Positions 55,406 to 63,213 of a stretch of DNA of 64,000 nucleotides are shown here, one piece after another. Location: NCBI RefSeq assembly GCF_003634825.1, contig NZ_RBXD01000001.1:642501-706500 (forward strand), read 5' to 3'. The stretch is from Flavobacterium sp. 123. Its GTDB lineage: Bacteria; Bacteroidota; Bacteroidia; Flavobacteriales; Flavobacteriaceae. Each line of letters opens with the position of its first letter. Position 1 is the first letter of the stretch. The notes below the pieces were generated by a model. The model saw only the letters and a list, made by a program, of their open reading frames with translations, did not search any database and was not told the DNA's origin. The position numbers and the translations under genes were made by a program.

Positions 55406-56470
55406 TTATTGTAATTGGTTTTTCAAAGATTCAACACCTTTTCCCAAATGAAAAACCCCTACAAATCCTGATTTTTTGAGGTAATTCAAAGCGACTTGAC
55501 TGCGCTGACCTGTTTGACAAAACAAAACAATCTCTTGATTTTTATCTAATTTTTTACTGTATTCTTCTAATTCACTCAACGGAATCTGAACTACATTTTC
55601 ACCTTTAAATTCTGGAATTTCATTCAATTCCCGAACATCGATAACAACTATTCCCAACTGATTGCATTTTTCTAAAAACGCTTCGGGAGTTAGACTTTCG
55701 TTTGTTTTTTTTTTATTCAAAAGTTGGCTTCCGTTTATGAATCCTTTTTCAACCGCTTTTGCATTTTTGGAAAAATCAATGATTTGTGTTTGAAAATGCA
55801 ATCCATCATATACCAATAACTTTCCAGACAACACTGTTCCTATTTCCAAAATAATTTTGAGTACTTCAGTAGCTTGAAGGGCTCCGAGCGTATTCGGCAA
55901 AACACCTAAAACACCTGACACCGCACAATTTGGAATCGCATTCAAATTCTCTGTTTCGGGAAATAAGCAGCGGTATGTAGGTCCATTTTTATAATTAAAT
56001 ACAGAAACCTGTCCTTCAAACTTATGAATCGAGGCGTAAACTACTGGTATTCTTTTGGCGACTGCCACATCATTAATTAAATATCGTGCTGCAATCGTAT
56101 CGGTACAATCTACTATGATTTGGTAATCCTGAACTATTTCTAAAGCATTTTCTTGCTCAAAAAACTCCGAGAAAAAAGCCACTTTTACTTCTGGATTCTG
56201 TTTAGAAATCGCTTGAGCAGCAGTAGCCGCTTTCTCCTTTCCGCAATCTTGCAAAGTGTATAACAATTGACGATGCAAATTCGTTTCATCTACCAAATCG
56301 CCATCAACAATCCCGATAGAACCAACTCCAGCAGCAGCCAAGTTTTGTAAAACTGGACAGCCCAAACCGCCTGCGCCAATTACCAAAACACGAGCATTCT
56401 GCAATTTTTGCTGGCCTAATATACCTATTTCGGCAAGAGCTATTTGTCTCGAATAACGATTCATCTTCAT
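55406..56470 (-). CDS. MoeB/ThiF-type adenylyltransferase with C-terminal rhodanese domain
   Basis: 354 residues. E1-like domain (1-245): RYSRQIALAEIGILGQQKL, ATP loop GAGGLGCPVLQNL, catalytic Cys near NCAVSGVLGVLP. Rhodanese domain (255-354): active Cys in VLFCQTGQRSQ. It adenylylates the C-terminus of MoaD, and the rhodanese may supply sulfur. The zinc site of MoeB looks altered: TYRC replaces the usual CxxC, and the second Cys pair is not seen. Linked to moaD (6 bp upstream). MoeZ-type name possible. Confidence 0.92.
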   Translation of the reverse strand: MKMNRYSRQIALAEIGILGQQKLQNARVLVIGAGGLGCPVLQNLAAAGVGSIGIVDGDLVDETNLHRQLLYTLQDCGKEKAATAAQAISKQNPEVKVAFFSEFFEQENALEIVQDYQIIVDCTDTIAARYLINDVAVAKRIPVVYASIHKFEGQVSVFNYKNGPTYRCLFPETENLNAIPNCAVSGVLGVLPNTLGALQATEVLKIILEIGTVLSGKLLVYDGLHFQTQIIDFSKNAKAVEKGFINGSQLLNKKKTNESLTPEAFLEKCNQLGIVVIDVRELNEIPEFKGENVVQIPLSELEEYSKKLDKNQEIVLFCQTGQRSQVALNYLKKSGFVGVFHLGKGVESLKNQLQ

Positions 56471-56476
56471 TTAATT

Positions 56477-56719
56477 TTATCCGCCCGCAAAAGGAGGAAG
56501 AAAAGCAATTACATCTTGATCTTTAATTGTATAATCCAAGCTACACATGGATTGATTTACCGCAATGTTATAATTCGCATTTTTTAATTCCTCGTAAGCA
56601 GCTTCCATTTTTGATTTCAAAAAAGTAAGGGAAATTTTACTCTCTTCTAGCAGAAAGAATTCCTCTTTTTTTTGAGTAATATCAACTAGAGAACCAAAAT
56701 ATTTAAGGGTTACAGTCAT
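56477..56719 (-). CDS. moaD: Molybdopterin synthase sulfur-carrier subunit
   Basis: 80 residues, ubiquitin-like fold; starts MTVTLKYFGSLVDITQKKEE and ends AFLPPFAGG with the C-terminal Gly-Gly that is thiocarboxylated. It carries sulfur to MoaE. Lies between mobA and moeB in the operon. Confidence 0.93.
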   Translation of the reverse strand: MTVTLKYFGSLVDITQKKEEFFLLEESKISLTFLKSKMEAAYEELKNANYNIAVNQSMCSLDYTIKDQDVIAFLPPFAGG

Positions 56720-56724
56720 TATTA

Positions 56725-57288
56725 TTATCGTATTTTTTTATAATCTTCTTCTGTGTTGATGTTTTGTACTTGTTTGCTCCATTTACTTGGAACTTCTAAT
56801 GTTTGATGATTCACTTCAGCAATTACATCGCGTAATTTTAATTGATTTCCAGCCAAATGTTCTCCCAAAAGAATTCGTATCGAACGATCATACACTGCAA
56901 TCAAAGGACTTGCTTTGTCCTGAACTTGAACCTGTGTCACCATAAAAGAATCCTCATGTTTAGCAACCAACCATTGCAATAATTCAGTTGAAACCAAAGG
57001 CACATCCACACTCAACACCAAATTAAACTTAGTTTTTGACTGTTTCAAAGCCGTATACAAACCTCCAACAGGACCTTTGTCAGCAATCATATCTTCTATG
57101 CGATTGTATCCTAATGCATCATAATCTGCATTGGATGAAACCAGAACAATATTATCTCCAACAATTGGTTTTAAAGCCTCATAAATATGAGTTACAAAAG
57201 GCTTCCCTTTTAAGAGCAACAAACCTTTATCGGTTCCCATGCGTTGGCTTTTTCCGCCTGCTAAAATGATTCCTGTCAAATTTTCCAT
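56725..57288 (-). CDS. mobA: Molybdenum cofactor guanylyltransferase
   Basis: 187 residues, nucleotidyltransferase fold: ILAGGKSQRMGTDKGLL at the N-terminus, DMIADKGPVGGLYTAL and VLSVDVPLVSTELL with the metal-binding Asp. It attaches GMP to molybdopterin to give the bis-MGD cofactor of DMSO-reductase-type enzymes such as Nap or Nar. ATG overlaps the TAA of the upstream gene (TAATG). Confidence 0.93.
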   Translation of the reverse strand: MENLTGIILAGGKSQRMGTDKGLLLLKGKPFVTHIYEALKPIVGDNIVLVSSNADYDALGYNRIEDMIADKGPVGGLYTALKQSKTKFNLVLSVDVPLVSTELLQWLVAKHEDSFMVTQVQVQDKASPLIAVYDRSIRILLGEHLAGNQLKLRDVIAEVNHQTLEVPSKWSKQVQNINTEEDYKKIR

Positions 57289-58037
57289 TATGCCGTAGTA
57301 TATAATTTAAGAATAGCTATTCCAATGACTCCCGACAAAACATAACGCAAAGCCTTCGAATTAAATTTTGTACTTCCGTAATAAGCCCCAAACAATCCAC
57401 CGATAAAAACAACACCTACTAAAAGCCATGATGATTCAGGCAAAGTACCACCTTGAGAAACAAAACCAAAAAGTCCCGATATGGAGTTCACTAAAATAAA
57501 CAAAGCGGAAACTGCCGCAGTTTGTTTCATTGTAGCCCAACCGAACAACAGTAAAACAGGGCTTAAAATAATACCTCCACCAATGCCCAACAAACCCGAT
57601 AAAAATCCTATCAAAGCTCCAAATCCTAATGCTAATGGTAAGTTAATGGCTTTAATTGTATTTTTTTCTTTACCAAAAATGCCTAACAACCGCATCACTG
57701 CAAAAACTAAAACTGTAGCTAAAATAATTTTATAATAGAAAGCATCAATTTTTAGATAACCCCCTAAAAATGAAAACGGAATTGAACTTAACGCAAAAGG
57801 ATAAAACAAATTCCACTTGAAGTTTTTCTCTCTATAATAAAAATAAAAAGAAACAGCCGAAACTAAAATATTAAGTACCAAAGCCGTAGGTTTCATAAAC
57901 GTCATCGGAAACGAAAAAGCACTCATTAAGGCTAAATATCCACTTGCTCCACCATGCCCAACACTAGCGTACAAAAACGCAACTATGGGTAACAATAATA
58001 ATAACAAAGGGGTATTTAATAAATCAGCTATAGTCAT
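57288..58037 (-). CDS. TauE/SafE-family membrane transporter
   Basis: 249 residues, about eight hydrophobic segments in two repeats; signatures GHGGASGYLALMSAF and LSGLLGIGGGIILSPVLLL. Family members move sulfite, sulfoacetate or other anions. Its place between modE and mobA, translationally linked to both, suggests a role with molybdate or a sulfur anion, but no experimental basis is visible here. No modABC transporter lies in the window. Confidence 0.9.
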   Translation of the reverse strand: MTIADLLNTPLLLLLLPIVAFLYASVGHGGASGYLALMSAFSFPMTFMKPTALVLNILVSAVSFYFYYREKNFKWNLFYPFALSSIPFSFLGGYLKIDAFYYKIILATVLVFAVMRLLGIFGKEKNTIKAINLPLALGFGALIGFLSGLLGIGGGIILSPVLLLFGWATMKQTAAVSALFILVNSISGLFGFVSQGGTLPESSWLLVGVVFIGGLFGAYYGSTKFNSKALRYVLSGVIGIAILKLYTTA

Positions 58038-58363
58038 AGTTTGTGTTTTTTTAATTCAATATCTAAAAACTCCCAACAAGCAACATTAATTGCCTCAAAA
58101 GATGCAATGAGCTGTTTTCCGTAAGGAGTTAAAACTGTTCCTCCGCCTTTATTTCCGCCCACTTGGGTTTCAATCAACGGCATTTCAGAAGCTTTATTAG
58201 AAGCATCTACTAGCTTCCAGGCTTTCTGATAGGATATATTCATTGCCTTGGCCGCCTTATTGAGCGAACCCATTTCGGCAATCAATTTCAACAATTGAAT
58301 ACGGCCTTCACTAATTAGGATGCCTTCCTCAGTTTCAATCCAGATTTTGCTTTTGATTTTCAA
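58034..58363 (-). CDS. ModE-like regulator, HTH domain only
   Basis: 109 residues, the N-terminal winged helix of ModE (ISEGRIQLLKLIAEMGSLNKAAKAMNISYQKAWKLVD, then GGNKGGGTVLTPYGKQL). The molybdate-binding Mop domains of full ModE (about 260 residues) are missing. Promoter and probable operator overlap upstream. The stop codon overlaps the TauE start by four bases. It likely controls the Mo-cofactor operon; how molybdenum is sensed is unclear. Confidence 0.9.
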   Translation of the reverse strand: MKIKSKIWIETEEGILISEGRIQLLKLIAEMGSLNKAAKAMNISYQKAWKLVDASNKASEMPLIETQVGGNKGGGTVLTPYGKQLIASFEAINVACWEFLDIELKKHKL

Positions 58364-58373
58364 TAAAAAAATG

Positions 58374-58403
58374 TTTCGTTATACTTTTACAAATATAACG
58401 AAA
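58374..58403. promoter_or_regulatory. Palindromic ModE-type operator over the modE promoter
   Basis: TTTCGTTATA and TATAACGAAA are perfect inverted arms with a 10-base spacer. The half-sites CGTTATA/TATAACG match the shape of E. coli ModE sites. The -7 box TATATTTG (58390-58397, minus strand) lies inside it, 27 bases before the ATG. Confidence 0.75.
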
Positions 58404-58515
58404 ATGATTTTGACGTAAAAGAGAAAAAAATATTTTTTGCGGTATCGATTTCGTGAAACTAATCAATCTAAATACTTGAAGAATTTAACAAATAAATAAT
58501 GTAAGATATATTTTA

Positions 58516-58523
58516 TATATTTG
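58516..58523 (+). promoter_or_regulatory. -7 box of the 58554 gene
   Basis: TATATTTG fits TAnnTTTG, 30 bases before the ATG. Confidence 0.45.
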
Positions 58524-58553
58524 AAAGAAAACTAGTAATCAATTGCTTAACTA

Positions 58554-59150
58554 ATGAAGAATCTATTTTTATTATTATTTTTTATTTTGGTACAAAATAT
58601 TTATTCACAGAATATAATTTTAAAACAATCATATGAAGTCTCTTTTTGCGGAAGACCTCAAACCGTAAAATTAATTGAATATCAAAATGGGAAAGTGGAG
58701 GGATTTTTAAAAACAGAACTTACAAAAGAGAAATCAATTGGGAAAGAAAAACAAATATTTAAAAAATTGAGTATTAGTGATACACTTGCAAAAAAAATAA
58801 TTGAAAGTTTAAAAAATGCAGGAATTGAATCCCTAAAAGAATGCAATGAAGATATTGAATGCAAAGAACAAGGTTTTCTTGACGGAGACATTATAGCTTT
58901 TAAAATCCAAACTAATGAAAATATCAAAATTTTTAATTTTTCAGAAATATATCCTGAATCACAGACTAATGGAAAACTGGAAGCAATTAAAGTAAGAAGA
59001 AAAGCTCAAATTTTAGCTACAATTATTGATAAAGAAATCGATTTGAAAAAACAATTTTCATCATTAATTAAGAGCCTAAGATCTGGGACATATTGTTATT
59101 GGTCAGGTATTACAAAAGTTTGCATCAAACACAAATTACAATTAGAATAA
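58554..59150 (+). CDS. Exported protein of unknown function
   Basis: 198 residues, signal peptide MKNLFLLLFFILVQNIYSQ. The mature part has four to six Cys (SFCGRPQT, LKECNEDIECKEQ, TYCYWSGITKVC), probably disulfide-bonded, and is otherwise Lys/Glu-rich. No family recognised. It lies in opposite direction between modE and moeA, interrupting the Mo-cofactor genes, and could be a later insertion. Confidence 0.78.
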   Translation: MKNLFLLLFFILVQNIYSQNIILKQSYEVSFCGRPQTVKLIEYQNGKVEGFLKTELTKEKSIGKEKQIFKKLSISDTLAKKIIESLKNAGIESLKECNEDIECKEQGFLDGDIIAFKIQTNENIKIFNFSEIYPESQTNGKLEAIKVRRKAQILATIIDKEIDLKKQFSSLIKSLRSGTYCYWSGITKVCIKHKLQLE

Positions 59151-59209
59151 AATATCTAAAAGTGATTTTTATAAATAACCAACTTTAAAAAGTTTGAATT
59201 TGGCTTCAA

Positions 59210-60379
59210 TTACAACAAATACACATCGACTGAATCGCCTTGCTTCAATTCATAACTTCCGTTAGGAACAAAAACCAAACCATTAGCTACCGAGAAAGAA
59301 TTCAACATTGATGAAGCCTGATGCGATAAGATGATTGCTTCACCGTTTATAATATGTGATTTCAAAAATTGAGAACGTGTATTATGCACTTTATAATCAT
59401 GCGCTATTGCAATTGATTTTGCTTGATTATAATTAGTCGCTTTTCCGGAAAGTATGGAAAGCGTAGGCAAAACATATACATAAAAACAAGTCAACGCAGC
59501 TGCCGGATTACCTGGTAATGCAAAAACCATTTTGTCTTTTAATTTACCTGCAAAAAGTGGTTTTCCAGGTTTTTGATTCACTTTATAAAAAAGCGTTTCA
59601 ACTTCCAGTTCCTTTAAGGCTGCAGCAACAAAATCATAATCACCTACCGAAATTCCTCCCGAAACCAAAACTACATCATTTTCCAAGAAAGCTTCTTGGA
59701 GTTTATTTCTTGTGTTTTCATAATTATCATTAACTTCATACAAATTAACAGCCTCAAAATAAGCTTCATTCAAAGCAGATTCTAACATAATCCCATTACT
59801 TTCATAAACTTTTCCGTACTCCAAAGGGGAACCTGGTTTAACGAGTTCATTTCCTGTTACAAGAATCCCAACACGCGGTTTTTGAAAGACTTTTACCGAA
59901 GTAAAACCAAGGCCTGCCAAGAACCCAATAGCAGCAGCATTAAGCAAAGTTCCTTTTTCGAGAGCCAATTCAGCTGTTGCAATTTGTTCTCCAATTGGTC
60001 TTACATTAGTTCCGGCTTGAACTGCTTCTTCTAGTACTAATTGATTTTCATTTACACTCACTTTTTCAATCTGAATCACGGCTTGTGCGGTATCTGGAAC
60101 AGCAGCTCCAGTGAAAATTTTAATAGCTTGACCCGGTAATAAAACTACTTGATGCGTATCACCCGCTTTGATTTCTCCAATAATCTCATAGACTAATGCA
60201 TCATGCAAACACAAAGCAAAACCATCCATTGCGGATTGACGAAACGGCGGCATATTTATAGGCGACAAAAGGGTTTGTGCCAAAACATGTTTCCGTGCTT
60301 GGAGTAGTGAATACTCAATTTCTTGCGGAGCTGGCAAATTATTTTTTAGTATCGAAAAGGCGTCTTGAACGGAAACCAT
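59210..60379 (-). CDS. moeA: Molybdopterin molybdotransferase
   Basis: 389 residues, inserts molybdate into adenylylated molybdopterin. N-terminal AMDGFAL motif (PPFRQSAMDGFAL), MoeA-type domain III with GILVTGNELVKPGSPL, VLVSGGISVGDYDF and LPGNPAAALTCFY. Full length with the C-terminal domain IV. Same strand as the moa operon but separated from it by the 58554 gene on the other strand, so it has its own transcription unit. Confidence 0.96.
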   Translation of the reverse strand: MVSVQDAFSILKNNLPAPQEIEYSLLQARKHVLAQTLLSPINMPPFRQSAMDGFALCLHDALVYEIIGEIKAGDTHQVVLLPGQAIKIFTGAAVPDTAQAVIQIEKVSVNENQLVLEEAVQAGTNVRPIGEQIATAELALEKGTLLNAAAIGFLAGLGFTSVKVFQKPRVGILVTGNELVKPGSPLEYGKVYESNGIMLESALNEAYFEAVNLYEVNDNYENTRNKLQEAFLENDVVLVSGGISVGDYDFVAAALKELEVETLFYKVNQKPGKPLFAGKLKDKMVFALPGNPAAALTCFYVYVLPTLSILSGKATNYNQAKSIAIAHDYKVHNTRSQFLKSHIINGEAIILSHQASSMLNSFSVANGLVFVPNGSYELKQGDSVDVYLL

Positions 60380-60609
60380 ATGCTGTGTTTTTTAGTAGAT
60401 TTCAAAAATACGACTCCCATTTGATTAATTCCTTTTTCTTCCAAAAAAATATTATTCACCATTCTTAAATAAAATTATCATGCTATTTAACAGGAAATAT
60501 TTTCTGCTAATCGATTCCAAATGTTAATTAAAATAAAAGTTGTTTTTTGCATACAATAAAATACTAATTTTACGTTACAAAATAATATAAAACATTAAAA
60601 TTCAAGCAT

Positions 60610-61230
60610 ATGAAAAAAAATATTTTCGTTGCTCTTTCCATTGGACTGTTCCTATTTTCTCTTAAAATTTCTTCAAAAAGTATAAAAAAAGAACCTTCTG
60701 CATTTACTGTTTTAACGGATTCAATTGAACAAAAACTCTTGAATAGGGTGAGTATTATTAAGCAATTAGTAAGTACAAACTCCAAATACAATAAGGAAAT
60801 TGTTTTTTTGATTGACATGAAAATTATGTCTGGGAAAAATAGATTTTTTGTTTATGATTTAAAAAACAACAAAGTTATTGATCAAGGATTAGTGGCACAT
60901 GGAGTTGGATCTGGCATGAGCATTGGTAATCTAAAATTCAGTAATCTACCCAATTCTTATTGTACATCTTTAGGTAAATACTCCATTGGTTCCAGTTATA
61001 ATGGACAATATGGCAAATCATACAAGTTATTCGGATTGGATAAAACGAACAATAATGCCATATCTAGAAATATAGTTCTTCATAAATATGATAAAATTCC
61101 ATATGACGAACAAAACATACCAATATGCAATAGTTTAGGTTGCCCAATGATAAATGAAACCTATTATAAACGAATAGAAAAAATTATAGATAGCTCTAAA
61201 AGCCCTATTATTTTAGGCATATACTATTAA
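60610..61230 (+). CDS. Murein L,D-transpeptidase catalytic-domain protein
   Basis: 206 residues, signal peptide in the first 25 residues. YkuD_2-type domain: KNRFFVYDLKNNKVIDQGLVAHG, then the second half with HKYDKIPYDEQ and the catalytic Cys in CNSLGCPMIN. Known relatives act on peptidoglycan cross-links. No partner gene near. It is transcribed against moeA, and its terminator faces the SCO gene. Confidence 0.88.
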   Translation: MKKNIFVALSIGLFLFSLKISSKSIKKEPSAFTVLTDSIEQKLLNRVSIIKQLVSTNSKYNKEIVFLIDMKIMSGKNRFFVYDLKNNKVIDQGLVAHGVGSGMSIGNLKFSNLPNSYCTSLGKYSIGSSYNGQYGKSYKLFGLDKTNNNAISRNIVLHKYDKIPYDEQNIPICNSLGCPMINETYYKRIEKIIDSSKSPIILGIYY

Positions 61231-61283
61231 AATCAAGTAATCATTTATTTTAATTCCCCCAAAAACAAAAGAATGCTATTAAA

Positions 61284-61321
61284 CCAAAAAACCTCGCTTA
61301 TGACAAGCGAGGTTTTTTATT
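61284..61321. terminator. Bidirectional terminator between the L,D-transpeptidase and SCO genes
   Basis: AAAACCTCGCTT and AAGCGAGGTTTT form a perfect stem with a six-base loop and A-/T-runs on both sides. Confidence 0.87.
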
Positions 61322-61334
61322 TTAAAATATATTC

Positions 61335-61976
61335 CTAATTTATCTTTAAAGCTTCATCTGTGATTTTTTTAACGGTTTCATCTGAATTTACTCCTAATCC
61401 TTCTTGCTGATAAGCTAATTCCCCCTCTGCATTAAAAACACTAATAATATTAGAATGTGAAAATTCTAAAGGAGCAATTTTTTTGTAATTCACCGCTAAT
61501 ACGGCAGCAAATTCACGTGTATTTTCTTCGGTAGAACGTAAAAACAACCATTGATAACCTTCCATTTTATTTTCGACCGCAAATGCTTTTAATCGTTTTG
61601 GAGTATCAACGGCAGGATCAATACTTACTAAAACTAGCTTAACATTCTCTTTAATATTTTCAGGCAAACGTTTTTCAATGTTTCGCATATCAGCAACAAG
61701 TCGTGGACAGGCTGATTTACAAGAAGTATAAATCATTACCATAACCAATACTTCTCCTTTTAAATCTTTCATTTCTAGGTTTTCTCCATTTTGATTGGTC
61801 CATTTTGAAGGAAGATTATAAATGGATAAATCCGAAAAAGGTTTTTCTGCAATAACATCAGCTTTTTTTACACACGATTGTAAGGATAAAAATAGCATCA
61901 TACATCCTAGAATCACCTTTTTACTTATGTTCATCACAATCGCTTTTTTTTGGTATTCGTAAATTTTTGATTTCAT
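61335..61976 (-). CDS. SCO1/SenC-family copper chaperone lipoprotein
   Basis: 213 residues. The lipobox LSLQSC is best explained by the second ATG at 61934 (MNISKKVILGCMM...), while the first ATG at 61976 lies seven bases after the upstream stop. Thioredoxin fold with metal ligands Cys-x3-Cys in YTSCKSACPRLV and His in LEFSHSNI. Inserts copper into oxidases or, here, probably into NirK. Last gene of the nir cluster. Confidence 0.92.
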   Translation of the reverse strand: MKSKIYEYQKKAIVMNISKKVILGCMMLFLSLQSCVKKADVIAEKPFSDLSIYNLPSKWTNQNGENLEMKDLKGEVLVMVMIYTSCKSACPRLVADMRNIEKRLPENIKENVKLVLVSIDPAVDTPKRLKAFAVENKMEGYQWLFLRSTEENTREFAAVLAVNYKKIAPLEFSHSNIISVFNAEGELAYQQEGLGVNSDETVKKITDEALKIN

Positions 61977-61983
61977 TTTAATT

Positions 61984-62781
61984 CTAGTTTTTAGTTGATT
62001 TCAACTGTATTCCATTATCCGTTGCACATCGGAATCCAAGGTTTTTTGAAGTATAATTTGCCTTTAGACTCGCTCTGAACGCATACCGCATAAAGGCAGC
62101 ATAATTCATTAGATCCGTTGCATTGACAGAGCCACTTCCGCAAAATAAATTTTTATCGGTATCGGTATCTTTCCGAGATTCACCGGAAAGAAATATGCTA
62201 TTGAAATCAGAAGTCCATTCCCAAACCAATCCATGCATATCATAAACACCCCAAAAGTTTTTAAAAGTATGCCCTACTGGATTAGAATAGGTTTTTGGTT
62301 TTTCGTACCAAGACAAAATGTATTTATTAAATTCTTCTTTTGTACGCGCATCAATTCGTTTTTCATCAGCCATAGCCACATATTCCCATTCATCCATAGA
62401 AGGCAATCGTTTTCCTTGACATTCGCAGTATTTTTTTGCTGTAAACCAAGAAACATTGGTTACAGGAGCATTACTCAAATTATTTTTGCCATAATTAAAA
62501 TCACTTTCCCATTGTGACAAATAGCTTTTATCAGCAAAAAGTCCTTTAATTCTAGAGCGGCTATTCTCTGGATATTTTTTTAGAAAAGCTAAAAATTGTG
62601 CATTTGTTACTGGATATACATCGATGTTAAAAGCATCAACCTTCACTGGTTTCTTACTTGTGGCTCCATAAAGGGGGACAAAATTCCCCCCTTTTATAGC
62701 AACCATTTTGTTGTTTTGTGCTCTTAGTGATGTTGCTGTTAGCAATAGAAATGAGAACACGACTATTATCTTTTTTAACAT
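61984..62781 (-). CDS. SUMF1/FGE-domain secreted protein of the nir cluster
   Basis: 265 residues, signal peptide MLKKIIVVFSFLLLTATSLRAQ. FGE-sulfatase-type domain: GGNFVPLYGATSKKPVKV, YPVTNAQFLAFLKKYP, TNVSWFTAKKYCECQGKRLPS (with WEYVAMAD), VWEWTSDFN and NLGFRCA at the end. The Cys pair of true formylglycine-generating enzymes is not obvious. Such proteins accompany NirK or NosZ in Bacteroidetes. Role unproven. Confidence 0.87.
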   Translation of the reverse strand: MLKKIIVVFSFLLLTATSLRAQNNKMVAIKGGNFVPLYGATSKKPVKVDAFNIDVYPVTNAQFLAFLKKYPENSRSRIKGLFADKSYLSQWESDFNYGKNNLSNAPVTNVSWFTAKKYCECQGKRLPSMDEWEYVAMADEKRIDARTKEEFNKYILSWYEKPKTYSNPVGHTFKNFWGVYDMHGLVWEWTSDFNSIFLSGESRKDTDTDKNLFCGSGSVNATDLMNYAAFMRYAFRASLKANYTSKNLGFRCATDNGIQLKSTKN

Positions 62782-62805
62782 GACTAATCGCTTTTAAACG
62801 TATAT

Positions 62806-63186
62806 TTATTTTCTTTGAGCTTTTACCATCGCTGGTGTAACTACTGTTTTATTATTTCCCCAACTAGCGTAAACATAAGTAAATGCATCTGCTATTTGTT
62901 GATCCGTCAATGTTGTTTGCGCAGGCATAGCACTATTGAATTTTTTACCATTTACAGTAATTGGACCTGTCAAACCTTTCACTACACCTTTAATGGCACG
63001 ATTGACATCTTTATTCAAATAATCAGATTTGGCCAATGGTGGAAAAGCTCCCGGAATACCTAGACCCGTAGCTTGATGACAGGCAATACATACCTTATCA
63101 TAAACAACTTTCCCTTTAGCCGCTTGTTGACTGTACCCTTGTAAAGTCAATCCCATCATTGCAATTACAAAAACATATTTTTTCAT
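62806..63186 (-). CDS. Small c-type cytochrome
   Basis: 126 residues with signal peptide and one haem site CIACH, axial Met in the NSAMPAQTTLTD region. Over its last about 90 residues it is very similar to the cytochrome domain fused to NirK just upstream (AFPPLAKSD, ITVNGKK, SWGNNKTV, PAMVKAQRK are shared), so one is a duplicate of the other. Likely electron donor to NirK in the periplasm. Confidence 0.93.
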   Translation of the reverse strand: MKKYVFVIAMMGLTLQGYSQQAAKGKVVYDKVCIACHQATGLGIPGAFPPLAKSDYLNKDVNRAIKGVVKGLTGPITVNGKKFNSAMPAQTTLTDQQIADAFTYVYASWGNNKTVVTPAMVKAQRK

Positions 63187-63213
63187 GATTTTAAAATTAA
63201 ATTATTGTTTGTA

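Noticed and set aside
60570..60818. Minus-strand ORF over the start of the L,D-transpeptidase gene
   Set aside because: Antisense to a gene with signal peptide and catalytic SLGCPM motif.
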